In this document: positions 48,781 to 60,922 of the stretch, one piece after another
How the letters are laid out: each line of letters begins with the position of its first letter
Numbering within the stretch: position 1 is the first letter of the stretch
Source of the DNA: Pyrocephalus nanus
Lineage: Eukaryota; Chordata; Aves; Passeriformes; Tyrannidae
Assembly (NCBI GenBank): GCA_038380795.1
Contig: CM076265.1
Coordinates: 2,256,001-2,320,000 of the forward strand
Direction of reading: 5' to 3'
Length of the DNA: 64,000 bases
The notes under the pieces: generated by a model
Seen by the model: only the letters and a program-made list of their open reading frames with translations
What the model was told of the DNA's origin: nothing
Databases searched by the model: none
Translations under genes and position numbers: made by a program

Positions 48781-51290
48781 TCCTAGTCCGTGAGTAGAGG
48801 GGACCGCTGTGTGTTTGGCGGAGTTAACACCTCCAATCTCTGCTCTCTCTGCCTGCTACAACACAAGCAGTGTACAAACTATTCCCTCTGCACCCACCTA
48901 GAAAACCAAATCTGTGACGGATTCCACTCTCTGTAAGGGACCACCGTAAAAATGCAGCTTGTCTGTATTTGACATCACACTTAGAATTCTACCATCTCAG
49001 TACAAATGAAGTACAGGCACTCCTGCTTCTCCTCGTGGAGAAAGAAAAGACTACATTGAGAAGAAATCGAAAGCAGCACTCACACCAGACACTTTGCCTC
49101 AAGGCATTTGCAACTGGAGACAAATTCAACACGAGCAGCAAGTGGGTTAGGCATTTGTTTCATTGCCTAGGTCCTCCTCCACAGAGAAACCAAGAGAGCC
49201 TGGTGACTATTTCTCTTCAGATCCCTCCAGCACAGCCCACATTATCCATGTTACTTCTCTGTCTCTGCTGCCTACATACATCAGTTACTTCTCGTACCCT
49301 TAACCTCATTCCTTTGAGCAGATGACCTATGACTATATAAGAGAGAATGAAAGATCAACCAAACAAACACACAGAATGTCAGGCATCAAATCAGTTCATG
49401 CTGATCTTGCCAAAAGTACTGTGAAATGTAGTTATATTGAACCAGTTTTTTCCACCATCACAGTTCTTTGGGTTCCACAGTCAATATAAAGTGAAAGACA
49501 GAGAGGAACTCCTAATGTCATCTCAAATGTCATTAAAATACCATGTCTTCTGTCATCACAAAGCCAGTCCAAAATTTGGATGCTCCTGGAGGTGGTTTTA
49601 AAACATTCTACAGATTCATTCCCAAAACTAAACCCCATATTCTTCTGCACCTGGCACAGGAGCATACCAAAGGCATGGATCAAACCTCCATCATCACTTA
49701 GTCACAAGGACATGTGTGATGCCATAAAAATAGCAGAGTTATCATAGCTACAGCTCCTGAAATTATTAGGATCACCTGGATTTATTCCTACTTCAATAAA
49801 GTTTAATTCTAGGGGCATTTTCCAGAATTCAGCCACTTCATTCTTTTTTTTTTAGTTGTTTCAAGGACTTGGGACAAAAAATAATGATTTATCTAGTTCT
49901 TACCTCTCTTTCAAAATTTCAGATGCATTTTCTTGTCGTTATTTCATGGGACTGTTAAACTGAAAAATTCAGTGGATATTTGAGTATAAAGACAAGTAGA
50001 AATAGACCAATCCCTTTGGTATTCCTTTATAAGCATTATTATTTTTTTAAAATAGCTAAAGCAGATTCTTGAGTTAAAGATAAATAAAAAATAAACTATA
50101 ATGTACTCATAATAGGCACACAGCTGATAATGGGAGAAGCAGAATAGGGTTTTTTGTGCCTTTTAAAATCCATTCTAATGTGATAGGGATCACGTAACTA
50201 CAGGCAATTCAATCTAGATCAGAGGTCTCACTTGATCCAATTTTTAACTGATTTAAAAGCAAAAAACAAGCTTTAGGTATTTACAGATGAACACAGTGAC
50301 TCATTTCATTCAGCTTTGTATCTTCATAGTATTCAAAGAGCAATTTTTATTTAAAAGCTCTTACGTTTCCTCTGTTCCTTCATATTCATAAGGGATACTA
50401 TTATTGGTAGAACAAAGAGAATACCTACACGTCATTATCCTCATTAGTACACTGCATTAAGAATATTGTAGTAGAGTAAAGGATCTCTAAGGTATGTTAT
50501 CACACAGATTTGTCCTGTTTTACAGTGATACAGAGTAGAAATATGCATTATTGCTTATCTACATGTACAGTGCCCGAAAAAATACACAACAATTGAATGC
50601 ATTTTCATGCAAAGGGAACATGGAATTTAAAAAGCTTAATTTATGTTGCTATGCCCAATATTAATTCATGCTATCCCCCAATTGCTGCAATTTACACTGG
50701 CAGAGTCTGGCCCCAGTCCAACACTCATCTTCCTACTGTAATCAAGACTTCAGTGCAGCAAATGAAACTACACTGTAGCTCATACTTACTGCACTTCTAG
50801 ACCATGAATTATTCTCTTTCCCTTTAGTCTTCTCTTTTTTGCTCTTCTACTCCTTCCTGTGCTTGCTTCACCATTATTTCTATCAGCCTCTCATGGCAAC
50901 ACAGCCAGCCTCCCATAAGACCAGGGGACTCCTTTCAAAACAAGCAAAAAATGTTGCAGCAGTGGGAACTCAGGATAATCAAGTGAAAAAGAAGTATGGC
51001 CACTATATCATTTCAGACGTGCTGAAACATAATTCAGAACGTGCATTTCCCCTCCTCTCAGCTGCTCACAGTGCTGGAGACCCTTAGGTACCAAAGTAGC
51101 AATGAATTCTTGCCTCCACAACTTAAGTTTTCTCTCCCAGTGGTTATATCACGTTAGGAAGTTCATATTTTATTCATATTTTACTAACCAGGCTCTCTGT
51201 AAGACTCCCCTGTCAAAGAATCTGACTCGAGTGCTCTTGAATATGACTGGCAGCACTTAATGAGATACTTAGCAGAATAAAACACAGCCA
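48781..51290. other. Noncoding flank upstream of KCNA4
   Basis: Composition falls back to AT-rich right after the CpG island. A T-run sits at about 49846-49854. No gene recognised; KCNA4 promoter-proximal elements could extend into the first few hundred bases. Confidence 0.55.
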
Positions 51291-51337
51291 GTTTTATTTA
51301 TTTATTTATTATAAAACTGAGTTTTATAAAACTCAGT
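51291..51337. repeat. (TTTA)n run followed by a perfect 22-bp palindrome
   Basis: A TTTA/ATTT run (about 51293-51311) leads into a palindrome at 51316-51337 whose halves are ACTGAGTTTTA and TAAAACTCAGT. An overlapping second inverted repeat (ATAAAACT/AGTTTTAT around one G) lies at 51311-51327. Confidence 0.92.
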
Positions 51338-54300
51338 CTTATACACAACCTGTATGAATAGCACATCTGTTCATTACTTGTACTTCAACAGGCTAGCCCA
51401 AGGAAGCTGATGCTCCAGAGAGCAGCAAGCCTTTCCTGTTTCCTTGGGAGAATTTGCAAAACCACTGCCATTTACCACCGAGTTTAGGGTGAACAGCAGT
51501 AAAAAACACCGACGGTATTTTCACTTGGAGAATAATTTCTTGTACCAGAGTATGGATCTCCTCAGAAAATAGGATAAAAATACCACGTAGGTTCTATTTT
51601 TGGACTCGAATATTTCTCTGTTCATTCTGGGCAGACAGGGACTCACATCAGAACTATTCTTAAAATCGACAACAGCTAAAAAAGAGAAAAGAGTAGTAGG
51701 GAGAGAAAACTTCTAAGTAAGGAACTGCATGACAATGGAGATACCCTACTTGTATTTTCAAGATACCCACAGCCACATCACTCTTAATGCTGACATCCTT
51801 TGGTTATTCTGAGCATGCAAGTTTCAAACTATGCTATTAGAAAATGTAACAATGATAAAACCTGGAAATATTAGATGCTAAGTCCTGGCTTGCACGTATT
51901 TTTTGCCCAGCTAACATAGTGAGGGCATGTTAGGCTTATTTCTCCCTGGGACTTAATAAGGAATATTCTGGAGGAGAATCAGGTAGTAGACTAATAATTA
52001 ATGTACCTTTGCATTATTAAGGTACCCACGACTTACTTAAGGACGACTGGAAAGGAACACCTGTAGGGCAAGAGCTCAAAACTATTACTGTAAAACCATG
52101 AAGAGTTGTTAGTTAGAGGGACAAGTATCTCATGCTCCAGGAATATGCAGTGGCAAACTGCTCCATGAAGAAGCACTTAAAGAAAGGAAATTTGGATGTT
52201 CAAGCATGGCACCAAACACAGCTCACATTTACAAATTTTAGGTGCTCAAGGGTATTTCTATGAACTTCTAGCAGACAGATATTGCTGAATTTTTTAAAAA
52301 TATGTTTTTATGATTCCTATTTATTAAATGACTGTGAATGCAAGGTGTGCATAAAGGGAATTGCAGGATCAAACTAAAAGTAAGGATACACCATTGTACC
52401 TGTAGCGCTCCAAATCTTACTGGAATGCTCCACTTACACTTATTATTACACACAAACTAGATTAGAAACACAAATTTACTGGACTAGAATAATTCCTACT
52501 GAAGATTCTGGCCTATAACTGCAGGAGGTACATGTTTCACAGGCAATTGTCTTGGTTCATAATTTGATGGCAAATAGCTTCCAGATAAATCTTAGGGTCA
52601 AAATCAGCTTTGGCATCATCTTGTCACCCTGCTGATGAATACAAAGCAGGCAGGACAGGCACCAGGTGGGAGTGGTGAAGGGAGAAGCAGCAATCAGGCT
52701 TCATGACTAGGGACCTAGATGCCTGGAAGTTTTAAATGCCCTGTGTGTTGATCCACATGGGAAAGATTACAAAACAAACTGTTCCCAAATAAATGATAGA
52801 CTCAGAAAAGTTTATTAAACTTCTTTGTTTTGTAGCTATTGTTGTGTGATCTCAGGGGTGTATTAATTTAACGGGGAAAAACGTGTAACCAGTTCTGGCA
52901 GAGTGCCACAGTTGGAGAAAAATTAATTATTATCAAATACGATACTTTTGTGGCCTTTTTTTAACTAGCTCATAGTGTAGAGAGAATCTTATGATAGCCT
53001 TTATTTTGGTGTGAGGTAAATATATAGTTCTGCTGTTGTTGTCAATATGACATGTACTGAGGAAAAACCTTTTCATAACAGAAGTGCAAAATGTATGGTC
53101 TGGGGCCAAGGGACTGGTTAAGAAACAAGAAATTAAGATAGGTAGCACAAAGGCAATACAAAAATTACTTTAATACTGCTACATATATGGAGTTACTAAA
53201 AATACTTTGGAAATTGCCCTTTTTGAAGAAGACCTGCCTTTCAGGACATTGAGGATCATTTACAGTAATGCTTGGAAGAGCTAAGGTTCAATCAACACAA
53301 GGAACTAATAAATTTCTATGTCAGACCTAACCTGTTGAATGAAGCATGTGGCCTGTTGTCTTTTCTTCAGAGAAAACAAGAAAGAGTGTTCTGAAAATCA
53401 CAGGCTGCCCTCCCAGTGTTTCTCCTCATGTTCACACAGAGCTGTCACAAGCAGGTGAAAGAAGAATCTGCAGCCAAAACATCCTTTCTCTGTGCATCAA
53501 GGCAGGTAGTGCTGCAAGATGTAAGTACCTCCCAACACAGAGGTTCCCAAAAGTTGCACCTCATCCAAATAAATAATTTACATTACACAAATCAGAAATA
53601 ATCTGTAGCTAGCTGATGTTGTTTTGTATACTGGGGGCAGAGCAATTCCTGAAAAATCCTGAGTTAAAATTAGCTCAACTCTACCCTGTTCCTATCCCAG
53701 GTCAGTAAAAACTCCTTATCAAACCCTAAACTTAGAGAAATCTTGTGGTTCTCAGCTGCAGTTTACTGTAGCAAATCTCCTCATATCAGTAAGTGTGGGA
53801 ACTCTCAGTCAGCTATTACATGCCTCTGGGCATTGCTTAACTCTTGTTGAATACAAACAGGGAGAGGAGTTTTCATGCAGAGACCAAAAGCTAAAATGTT
53901 GTTTGTGAATTCAATTAGCATTCATATGAGATCCTGAAAATGGAATTAAACTTAGCTCTTTTAAAAATTGGGCATTACACCTGTGTCCAAACAGAAATTA
54001 GGACGTGGAAATTACAGCCCAATTGTTAATCTTGGCATGGAAGCCCAAGGTTGAAAGTCTTACTGAAATGTGCTGCTAAATTCAGAGAGTTAAGTGGTGC
54101 TAATGGTGCAGGTACTTCAGATCTTTTCAGGCTAACATGGATTAATTTCTTTCCTCTATTGAAGTCAAAAGCTTCAATGAATTGTTCAAGACTAGGCCTG
54201 TGTAGCTAATTAGTTGGAACTGGAACCTTCAGTAGCCAGCAGAATATTTCCTCTGTAGGATATATTGCTGCATATATAATTTATTTAGGAATGGCTCGTC

Positions 54301-55582
54301 ACATTCCCCCCCATGTGCATCTCTATAAATAGTACATAAAACTATTAGACATCAAACTCCCATCTGAATCCAACAGTAGTGCTTCACACGAGGGATTGTT
54401 GGTGTGTCAGATGTGAAAGCATCCTCTGCACTGTGCTGTGAACACTCACTCTCACCCTGCTTCTCTGCACCACCATCTCAACATGCCACAAACTGGATTA
54501 ATCAATGAATATTGCACACAGACACCAGACTAACTACACAGCAATTTCCATCCAGAAGTAAAAATAATAGCTTAGAGTGAAACTATTCCCTAAACAACAG
54601 CAAGAAGAAAAAATCCAGCCAAACTCACGGTCTATTGGCTGTGTTGTTATGTCATTGTCCTTCTAATCTGTTGAACGTGAACTCTTAGGTAAAACAATTT
54701 TAGATAATTACAGTTGTAAAATAAATGAAAAAATAAATAGTATCTTCAGGCATAGACTCCCTTCTGATTAAAACGACCTTTGCAAGGCTAACTCATGTTC
54801 AGGAATGTTCACTGGGAATTTTACTAAGGCAAAAGCCAAGAGAACTACTGCATAAAAATCCAGTGGACCTTTTACCGAGGCAGGCTTGTCATCCTCTCTG
54901 CCATGCCCACTTCAGGAAGCCACCTTCGTGGGGAAATTTTAGAAAGTAACATCTCCCATTTTTCTCTTTCCTGAATCAAAACAAAGAATGCTGAGCTTCT
55001 CCAGGCACTTTCCCTAAAACAGAGAATGAATGTTTAATAATGAGTGGAGTGCTGATGAGGGTGCTCTAGAGACCAAGGTTCTGTCTTTAGCCATAGCCAA
55101 GCAGCATGAAAAAGCATCAAGGTAGAAACCTGGTAGGAGAGAAGGTTCTGTGGCTCTTTCATGTATCCTAGGGGGAATAACAACATGATGGTAAAACTTC
55201 CTTAGGACTTACTGCACTCACAAATGCTGCCATTGCTGATAGTACTGAAACAAGGTAAACAAACTGAAGCTGCTTTACCACCGAATAAGTTGGCTTTCTT
55301 GGGGTTCATTAACATTGTGAGCTCAAAATCCACCCAGATCCATCAACTTCAAAAAGCTCAAGATCCATTTTAGGCAAAAATTCTTTTCCAGGTTATGAGG
55401 GAGCCAAGTGAATCTCACTGACACAAAGCTCAGCTTGATCTCCAGGGACTCTTCATAATTCCAATTCAAACATACAGATATGCATTAATTATCAATATGA
55501 GCATTTATCAAAACCACTGCCAAGAATTTTCAAATTGAAGGTGTTAATAATGGCCTGCAATGGTGGTTGTGACAAAGTGGTT
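51338..55582. other. Noncoding AT-rich DNA
   Basis: Unique AT-rich sequence. I see no repeat family, RNA gene or convincing exon. Confidence 0.55.
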
Positions 55583-55614
55583 GGTTTACATTAAACAAGG
55601 TTTACATTAAACAA
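55583..55614 (+). repeat. 16-bp perfect tandem duplication
   Basis: GGTTTACATTAAACAA is present twice without a mismatch, at 55583-55598 and 55599-55614. Identity of the copies suggests a recent duplication. Confidence 0.95.
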
Positions 55615-57184
55615 AGTCTAAGCAAAGGCATCTGAATGACGTAAGTGTGTGTACCTTACACCTGGAGCTGAATTTGAGACTCAGACCTTGTTGGTATAAA
55701 ATGATTTACACATAAAACGTTTAAATATTTCAAGAAATGTCTTACCATGCTCCCCCTCTTTTCTGCAAAGTGGAATTGATAGATTTCTGGTACCCATGGA
55801 TGTGTAGATATATGGACACCCACCTGCAGGGGCATATCCATGTGACTCTCAGGAATCTAAGGGTTTTATCTGTGCCTCCACGGAGTTATTAAACAACAGA
55901 TCACGTTATCTGAATCATCTGTGAAAGGAAAAATGGAAGTCAGAAAAATACATCCTGTCTTAAATTATCCTTGCTTTCTTTTATGGGTATGGCATGAATT
56001 CCAGCTGTGATTTAAAAACAAAACAACAACACAAATGCTTTATGTGAAACATAAATTCTTAATTTCCATAATTTTCTTGTTGGCAGCAGCAAAGGAAAAG
56101 ACAAGGTTTAACTGAGAAATCAATCTAAGGGGGGCTAAAGCAGCCCAGTGTATATTTGGAATATCTAAAAGTAGGAATTAGCATTTTAATGATGGGAAAG
56201 TGAGTAGATCATAGCTTTCCCTGTACACAGTCAAAACCAATTCCCTGTTTTATCCACAAGTAAAGAAAAGAACTCATTGTATTACTTGCCTATGTGAGAG
56301 TCCATTACCTATCTTTAGCTAGGAAGAGAGATAAATGAGCAACTACCAGTTTTATGGGGTAATTTAGAAAGTCTTGGTTCAGCAGAGTGGGAGTTCTAAA
56401 TGTATGTTATTTTATATTTGAGAACATGTCTGGCAGATCAGAGGGTTTTATGCAGTTCTGGCACTTTCTTTACAGTAACAATGCACTCTGTCAAAGGAGC
56501 AGAAAAAAAATTCTTGTATAAAAATGTCCATTATCAAGGGAACTCATAATTGGTTTTCATATCAGCTTTCCCTTCTTAAAATACCCAAATGAACAGAGTA
56601 GATAATTGCAAAGTTCACAGAGTAGTGATTATATTCTGACTATGGCAATCAAGGTGCCGACAGACTAAAGACCCATTACACGCACAAAAGGCTGAATATT
56701 TTTGTTTACAGACGACAAGAAAGCTAACCTTTAAAAGATATTTATGCCACCCCTCAATGCACTCTACTGAGATTTACACATTTTGCTTGTGACATTTCAG
56801 CACTTTCTGCACACTGGTTCCACGAGGCAAACAAACATGTGTCTTACTGAAAGGAAGATATTAGTTCCACTGTCCTTTGTGAACCACAAAACACGTCCTG
56901 ATGCTCCTTGCTGAACTGTGCTGCAACCACCTCTTAACATGTCTTCATATCTCTCATTGTACCCTCTCACACGATGGGAATTTGTCTGTAATTTCTCTTA
57001 TGCAGCTCCATCTAACTTGGATCGTCCTTACCGTGCATTTCCACAGCTGTGTTATTTGCTGACAGCCCAAACAGCTTTCTCCACTGGGCCACGATGTACA
57101 AAATGGCATTTGGGGAGGTTGTGTTCCAGCAGGATTGTTTGTGTGGTATTAAACCCAGAGTTCTGCCTCTGTTAAACCTTAAAA
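55615..57184. other. Noncoding AT-rich DNA
   Basis: No gene or repeat recognised. A short ORF at 56918-57175 runs into the following TA microsatellite region and lacks identity. Confidence 0.55.
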
Positions 57185-57206
57185 ATATATATATATATAT
57201 ATATAT
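57185..57206. repeat. (AT)11 microsatellite
   Basis: Eleven uninterrupted AT units after a short A-run. Confidence 0.95.
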
Positions 57207-60200
57207 CATTACTTTGCATTGAAAATTCAGGAGGGCAACACTATGATACCTACTTTCTATTTTATATTTAGCATCAAAATATGTCATTCAACTGCAAACT
57301 TCTGTCTTCTGCAGATTTTGCTAAGAAACTAATATATATTGTCTCGTTATTAAACTATTAACTTTGTCACTTCTTTTGAAAAGACGTTTTTCTGATTTTC
57401 ATCAACGTTCCTCATTTTCAAGGAACTTCTCTTTGGGTTTTTAGTACCTTCCTTCCTATGTTTTTCTGGGGCAACATAAAGAAATAAAAATATGGAAAAT
57501 GTAATATATCATACCAAATAAATATATCAGAGAAAAAAAAAAAAGCCAGTAAAAGACACAACATAATTCTCAGTCTTTACATTACCAAAATGCTCTGACT
57601 ATTCTGGTAGAAATGAGAAGTATTTCCCAGGCTGGATTTTACTCACTGAAAGGTCGGGAGAAATAATGTCTCTCAATCTCACGGTAGAACAATGACAAAC
57701 AAACACAGCCCAAAAGGCAGGATTTAGAAACAAATAAGGTGCTGAATGCAAACACAAGTGCCCAGTTCTTCTAAGAACACGTATCAGAAAGTCCTGGGGA
57801 GAAATCTTACCTTTACATGTGGTGAGTTTTTCTCCTTGCTAGTAGTGAAAGTGGCTCCTGTTCTGCATAATTATGCAGTTCTTTTAGTAAGTACATGGGT
57901 TTTTTTCTTTTCTAAATAAACTATTTGCTTGTTTTCCATAATTAAGCTCCCTTTTCATCTCTCTGGCTAAATGTAATTCCCTAAGGATATGAATCATTGG
58001 ACTCTTTCCACTCTTACCTGTCATCCTCAAATTATTCCTTGGTTACAAGCCAGTCTTCCTCTCTGTAGGTCAGCCTGCTTCTAATGGTAAATCTCAGTTT
58101 CATATTACCCATGACCAGAGTAATACTAATGGTTTCTTTGATGCACTGGAAATCTCCACTCTGATTATTTCAAGCTGGCAAGTAATGGCAAGCACAGGTA
58201 ACATTTAACTGGTTTGTTAAAGTCAAAGGTGTTGTTGTCCTCTAAGTGGTACAATAATCAAGGCTGTGGTACAACAGTCAAGTGTGACATCCAAACCAAA
58301 GAGTAACACCACATCAGTTTTCATTTTTTATAAAGTGTTTATAGTTAACTTTCATTGGATAAGTCATAAAGAGATGTTTCACACACGTTTGACATTCCAA
58401 TGGACCTCAGTAAAAAGGAACTACAAATAGCAATCTCCATGCTAACAAAGCAGATGAAGACAGTTGAAACCTTTATTTGATCAAGTTCATCCTCAACCAA
58501 AGGATGCTCTTGACATCTGTTGTACTTGCAAAATGCACTTACTGCACAGGACAGCAAATCACGGGGAAGAAAAATAATACAGCTGTACAGACAAACAAAA
58601 CTACTGAACTGCCAGAGTGAAAAGATGCCAAAGCTTCAAAACTTCTTTTCCCAAGAAAATGTATTACAGTTCTTTGAAACCAGCATGGCAAGGCACCAGA
58701 ACCAGCAATAGAAACTCTAGATTTCTCCTCTTACATGGATCATATTTTAAAATAAAATGTAAGTTGCTTAAGTGGCAAGCAAGAATACTTGTGACAATGC
58801 CAGCTGCCTTTGAACCCTCTTAATGAAGAATAAGAAGTGGAACAATAACTGCAAAAAATCTCAAGAATAAGAGAGACTGTGAATTCACTATAAGGTCCCA
58901 CATTCACAACAGATTTGTAAGTGGATGACTCTTCAAAACATGTATGTGTTGAGATGATACAATCTGAAGAGTAAAATAAGGACCAGAAAAAGTTTCACTG
59001 GGAGAGCATTTTTTGTAGTACTTCAGAAGTTACAAGATGCAATGTTATAGAAAGTCTTGAAGGAAATGTCCCATGATCCTTCAGCATTTACTAACTTAGA
59101 GAAACAAACAGTGATAGAAGCAGAACAATTATGTGGTGAATATTAAAAAAAAAACAAACAAAAACATGGATCAAGATGCCACAGAAAAAAAAATCTGTCT
59201 GTGGTCATGAACGCAAGGAATGAAAACACAGGTTGGCTGTGGAGCACGAACCAGCAAAAACAAAAAAGGAGAGAGAACAGTGATTCCAAAGATAATGGAA
59301 TTAAACAGCTACCTCTGTACTCAGAAATTCAGCTGGGAGAAGGGAGGTCACCATGGATAACCCTGTATTGCATGAAATGAGAAATGTCTGGGCCAAGTAT
59401 GACTGGAGATAAAAAAAAAAAAAAAAAGGAAATAATCAGAAATTTTAAGCCTGAGCCAAGCACAACAGTAAATTACAGAAATCTGTTTTTTAGTGATGCA
59501 CTTAGTACAACCTGGCAGCAATTGGCAATACAATTATAATTAACAGAAGCACTATCATAAGGCACCATTATGACTTAGCTGGGGTTACAAGAAGCTCATC
59601 TAACCAACACATCCAAGGATAATTCTTCCAGCAATATTAATAGAAGATTTTTCAAAAATTCCTATTTATTTTAGCCCAAAAGATCAGCAGCATACCACAG
59701 ACAGAAACAGCTTCAAAAGACAGATTGTAGCTTCTTGATGTAATGACATAAGGATAAGGGATATTATTTTTATCCAGACACTCGTTCCGATTTTACAAAG
59801 CTTGTGAAAGAATCCAGTTCCAGTTCTGAAGTCTTTGTATCACAAAAACTCCCATTGTAACCTGAAGGACTTTTAGCAGATCACAAACACGAGACCCAGA
59901 CTAAAACAAAGCACTTTTGAAAAGAAAATTATTCTGTGAAATAATTATTGCAGAAATCCTCCTTCACTATTTTTCTGATTACCGTCATATAACTAAAAAA
60001 AAAAAAAAAAACACACAAATCCACAAAATTTAGAAGAATATAATTTCTAAATATGAAATGCCTCTTACTAGAGCATTTTTCATTATCAAAGTAACTTTTC
60101 ACTGCAAAGACTTCCTATTGCTATTTCTTAAGAGCTCAGTTTTCAAAATGCAGCCACGTACCACACCGATACCTGTTCATTTTAGTTGATTTGGCTGGAA

Positions 60201-60345
60201 GTTTGAATCAGGACCTCAGTGAAACTGTATTCACTGTAGGCTTTCAGCTGTGCCTTTGTGATGTGCACAGCCCCTTGTTCCTCCTCTTACCTGCTTTCTT
60301 CCTCCTCAATTTGCACCCCTGGCTTGATGAAGCCACTCCTTGCAG
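57207..60345. other. Noncoding AT-rich DNA with poly-A tracts
   Basis: Includes A-runs at about 57533-57544, 59411-59427 (17 nt) and 59995-60012 (18 nt). No retroposon bodies identified beside them and no gene seen. Confidence 0.55.
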
Positions 60346-60903
60346 CTGAACTGAGGTGAGGACACACAAGAAAACTTTGTGTGTAAGTGGGTGTGTAGTT
60401 TGCTCACAAAATACAAAACTGTTCCTTACCCCTCACAGGATGTTCACCGGGCTTGTTGTGGTCCTACAGGAAGTTGTAACAACACTGACCTACATCTTAA
60501 TCAGAATGTTTACCTTTCACATGGTATGGCAGTATCCCAACCCCGGGGCCATTCACCTGCTTCAGTTTCTGGTGACAAGGAGCACAAAACAGGATGATGA
60601 ACAAGACTTGGACTCCAACCCAGTCATAATTTATGACTGTGAGGACACAGAGCAAAATGAGATTAACAGTTCTCCTTAGCCTCTAACCTGGCAAAAGTAA
60701 GCTACCAATGTCTGCACTGAGAAGTTTCTGTGAAATAAAGAGCAAACCGAGCTGTGAAGGCATTTACAGCTTAATTAAAATTAGAAATTCAGCCTCTGGG
60801 TGCTGGCTTTCAAAGACTGTAGATCGAGCCATTTTTGTGTATCAGTGATGTGCCCCATATGGGATAATCCAACATAGTACAAACTATTTAAACGACAATA
60901 ACC

Positions 60904-60922
60904 TTTTTTTTTTTTTTTTTCC
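60904..60922 (+). repeat. Poly-T tract (19 nt)
   Basis: A homopolymer run of 19 T. A retroposon on the minus strand would lie to the right of it, but none is recognised. Confidence 0.9.
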
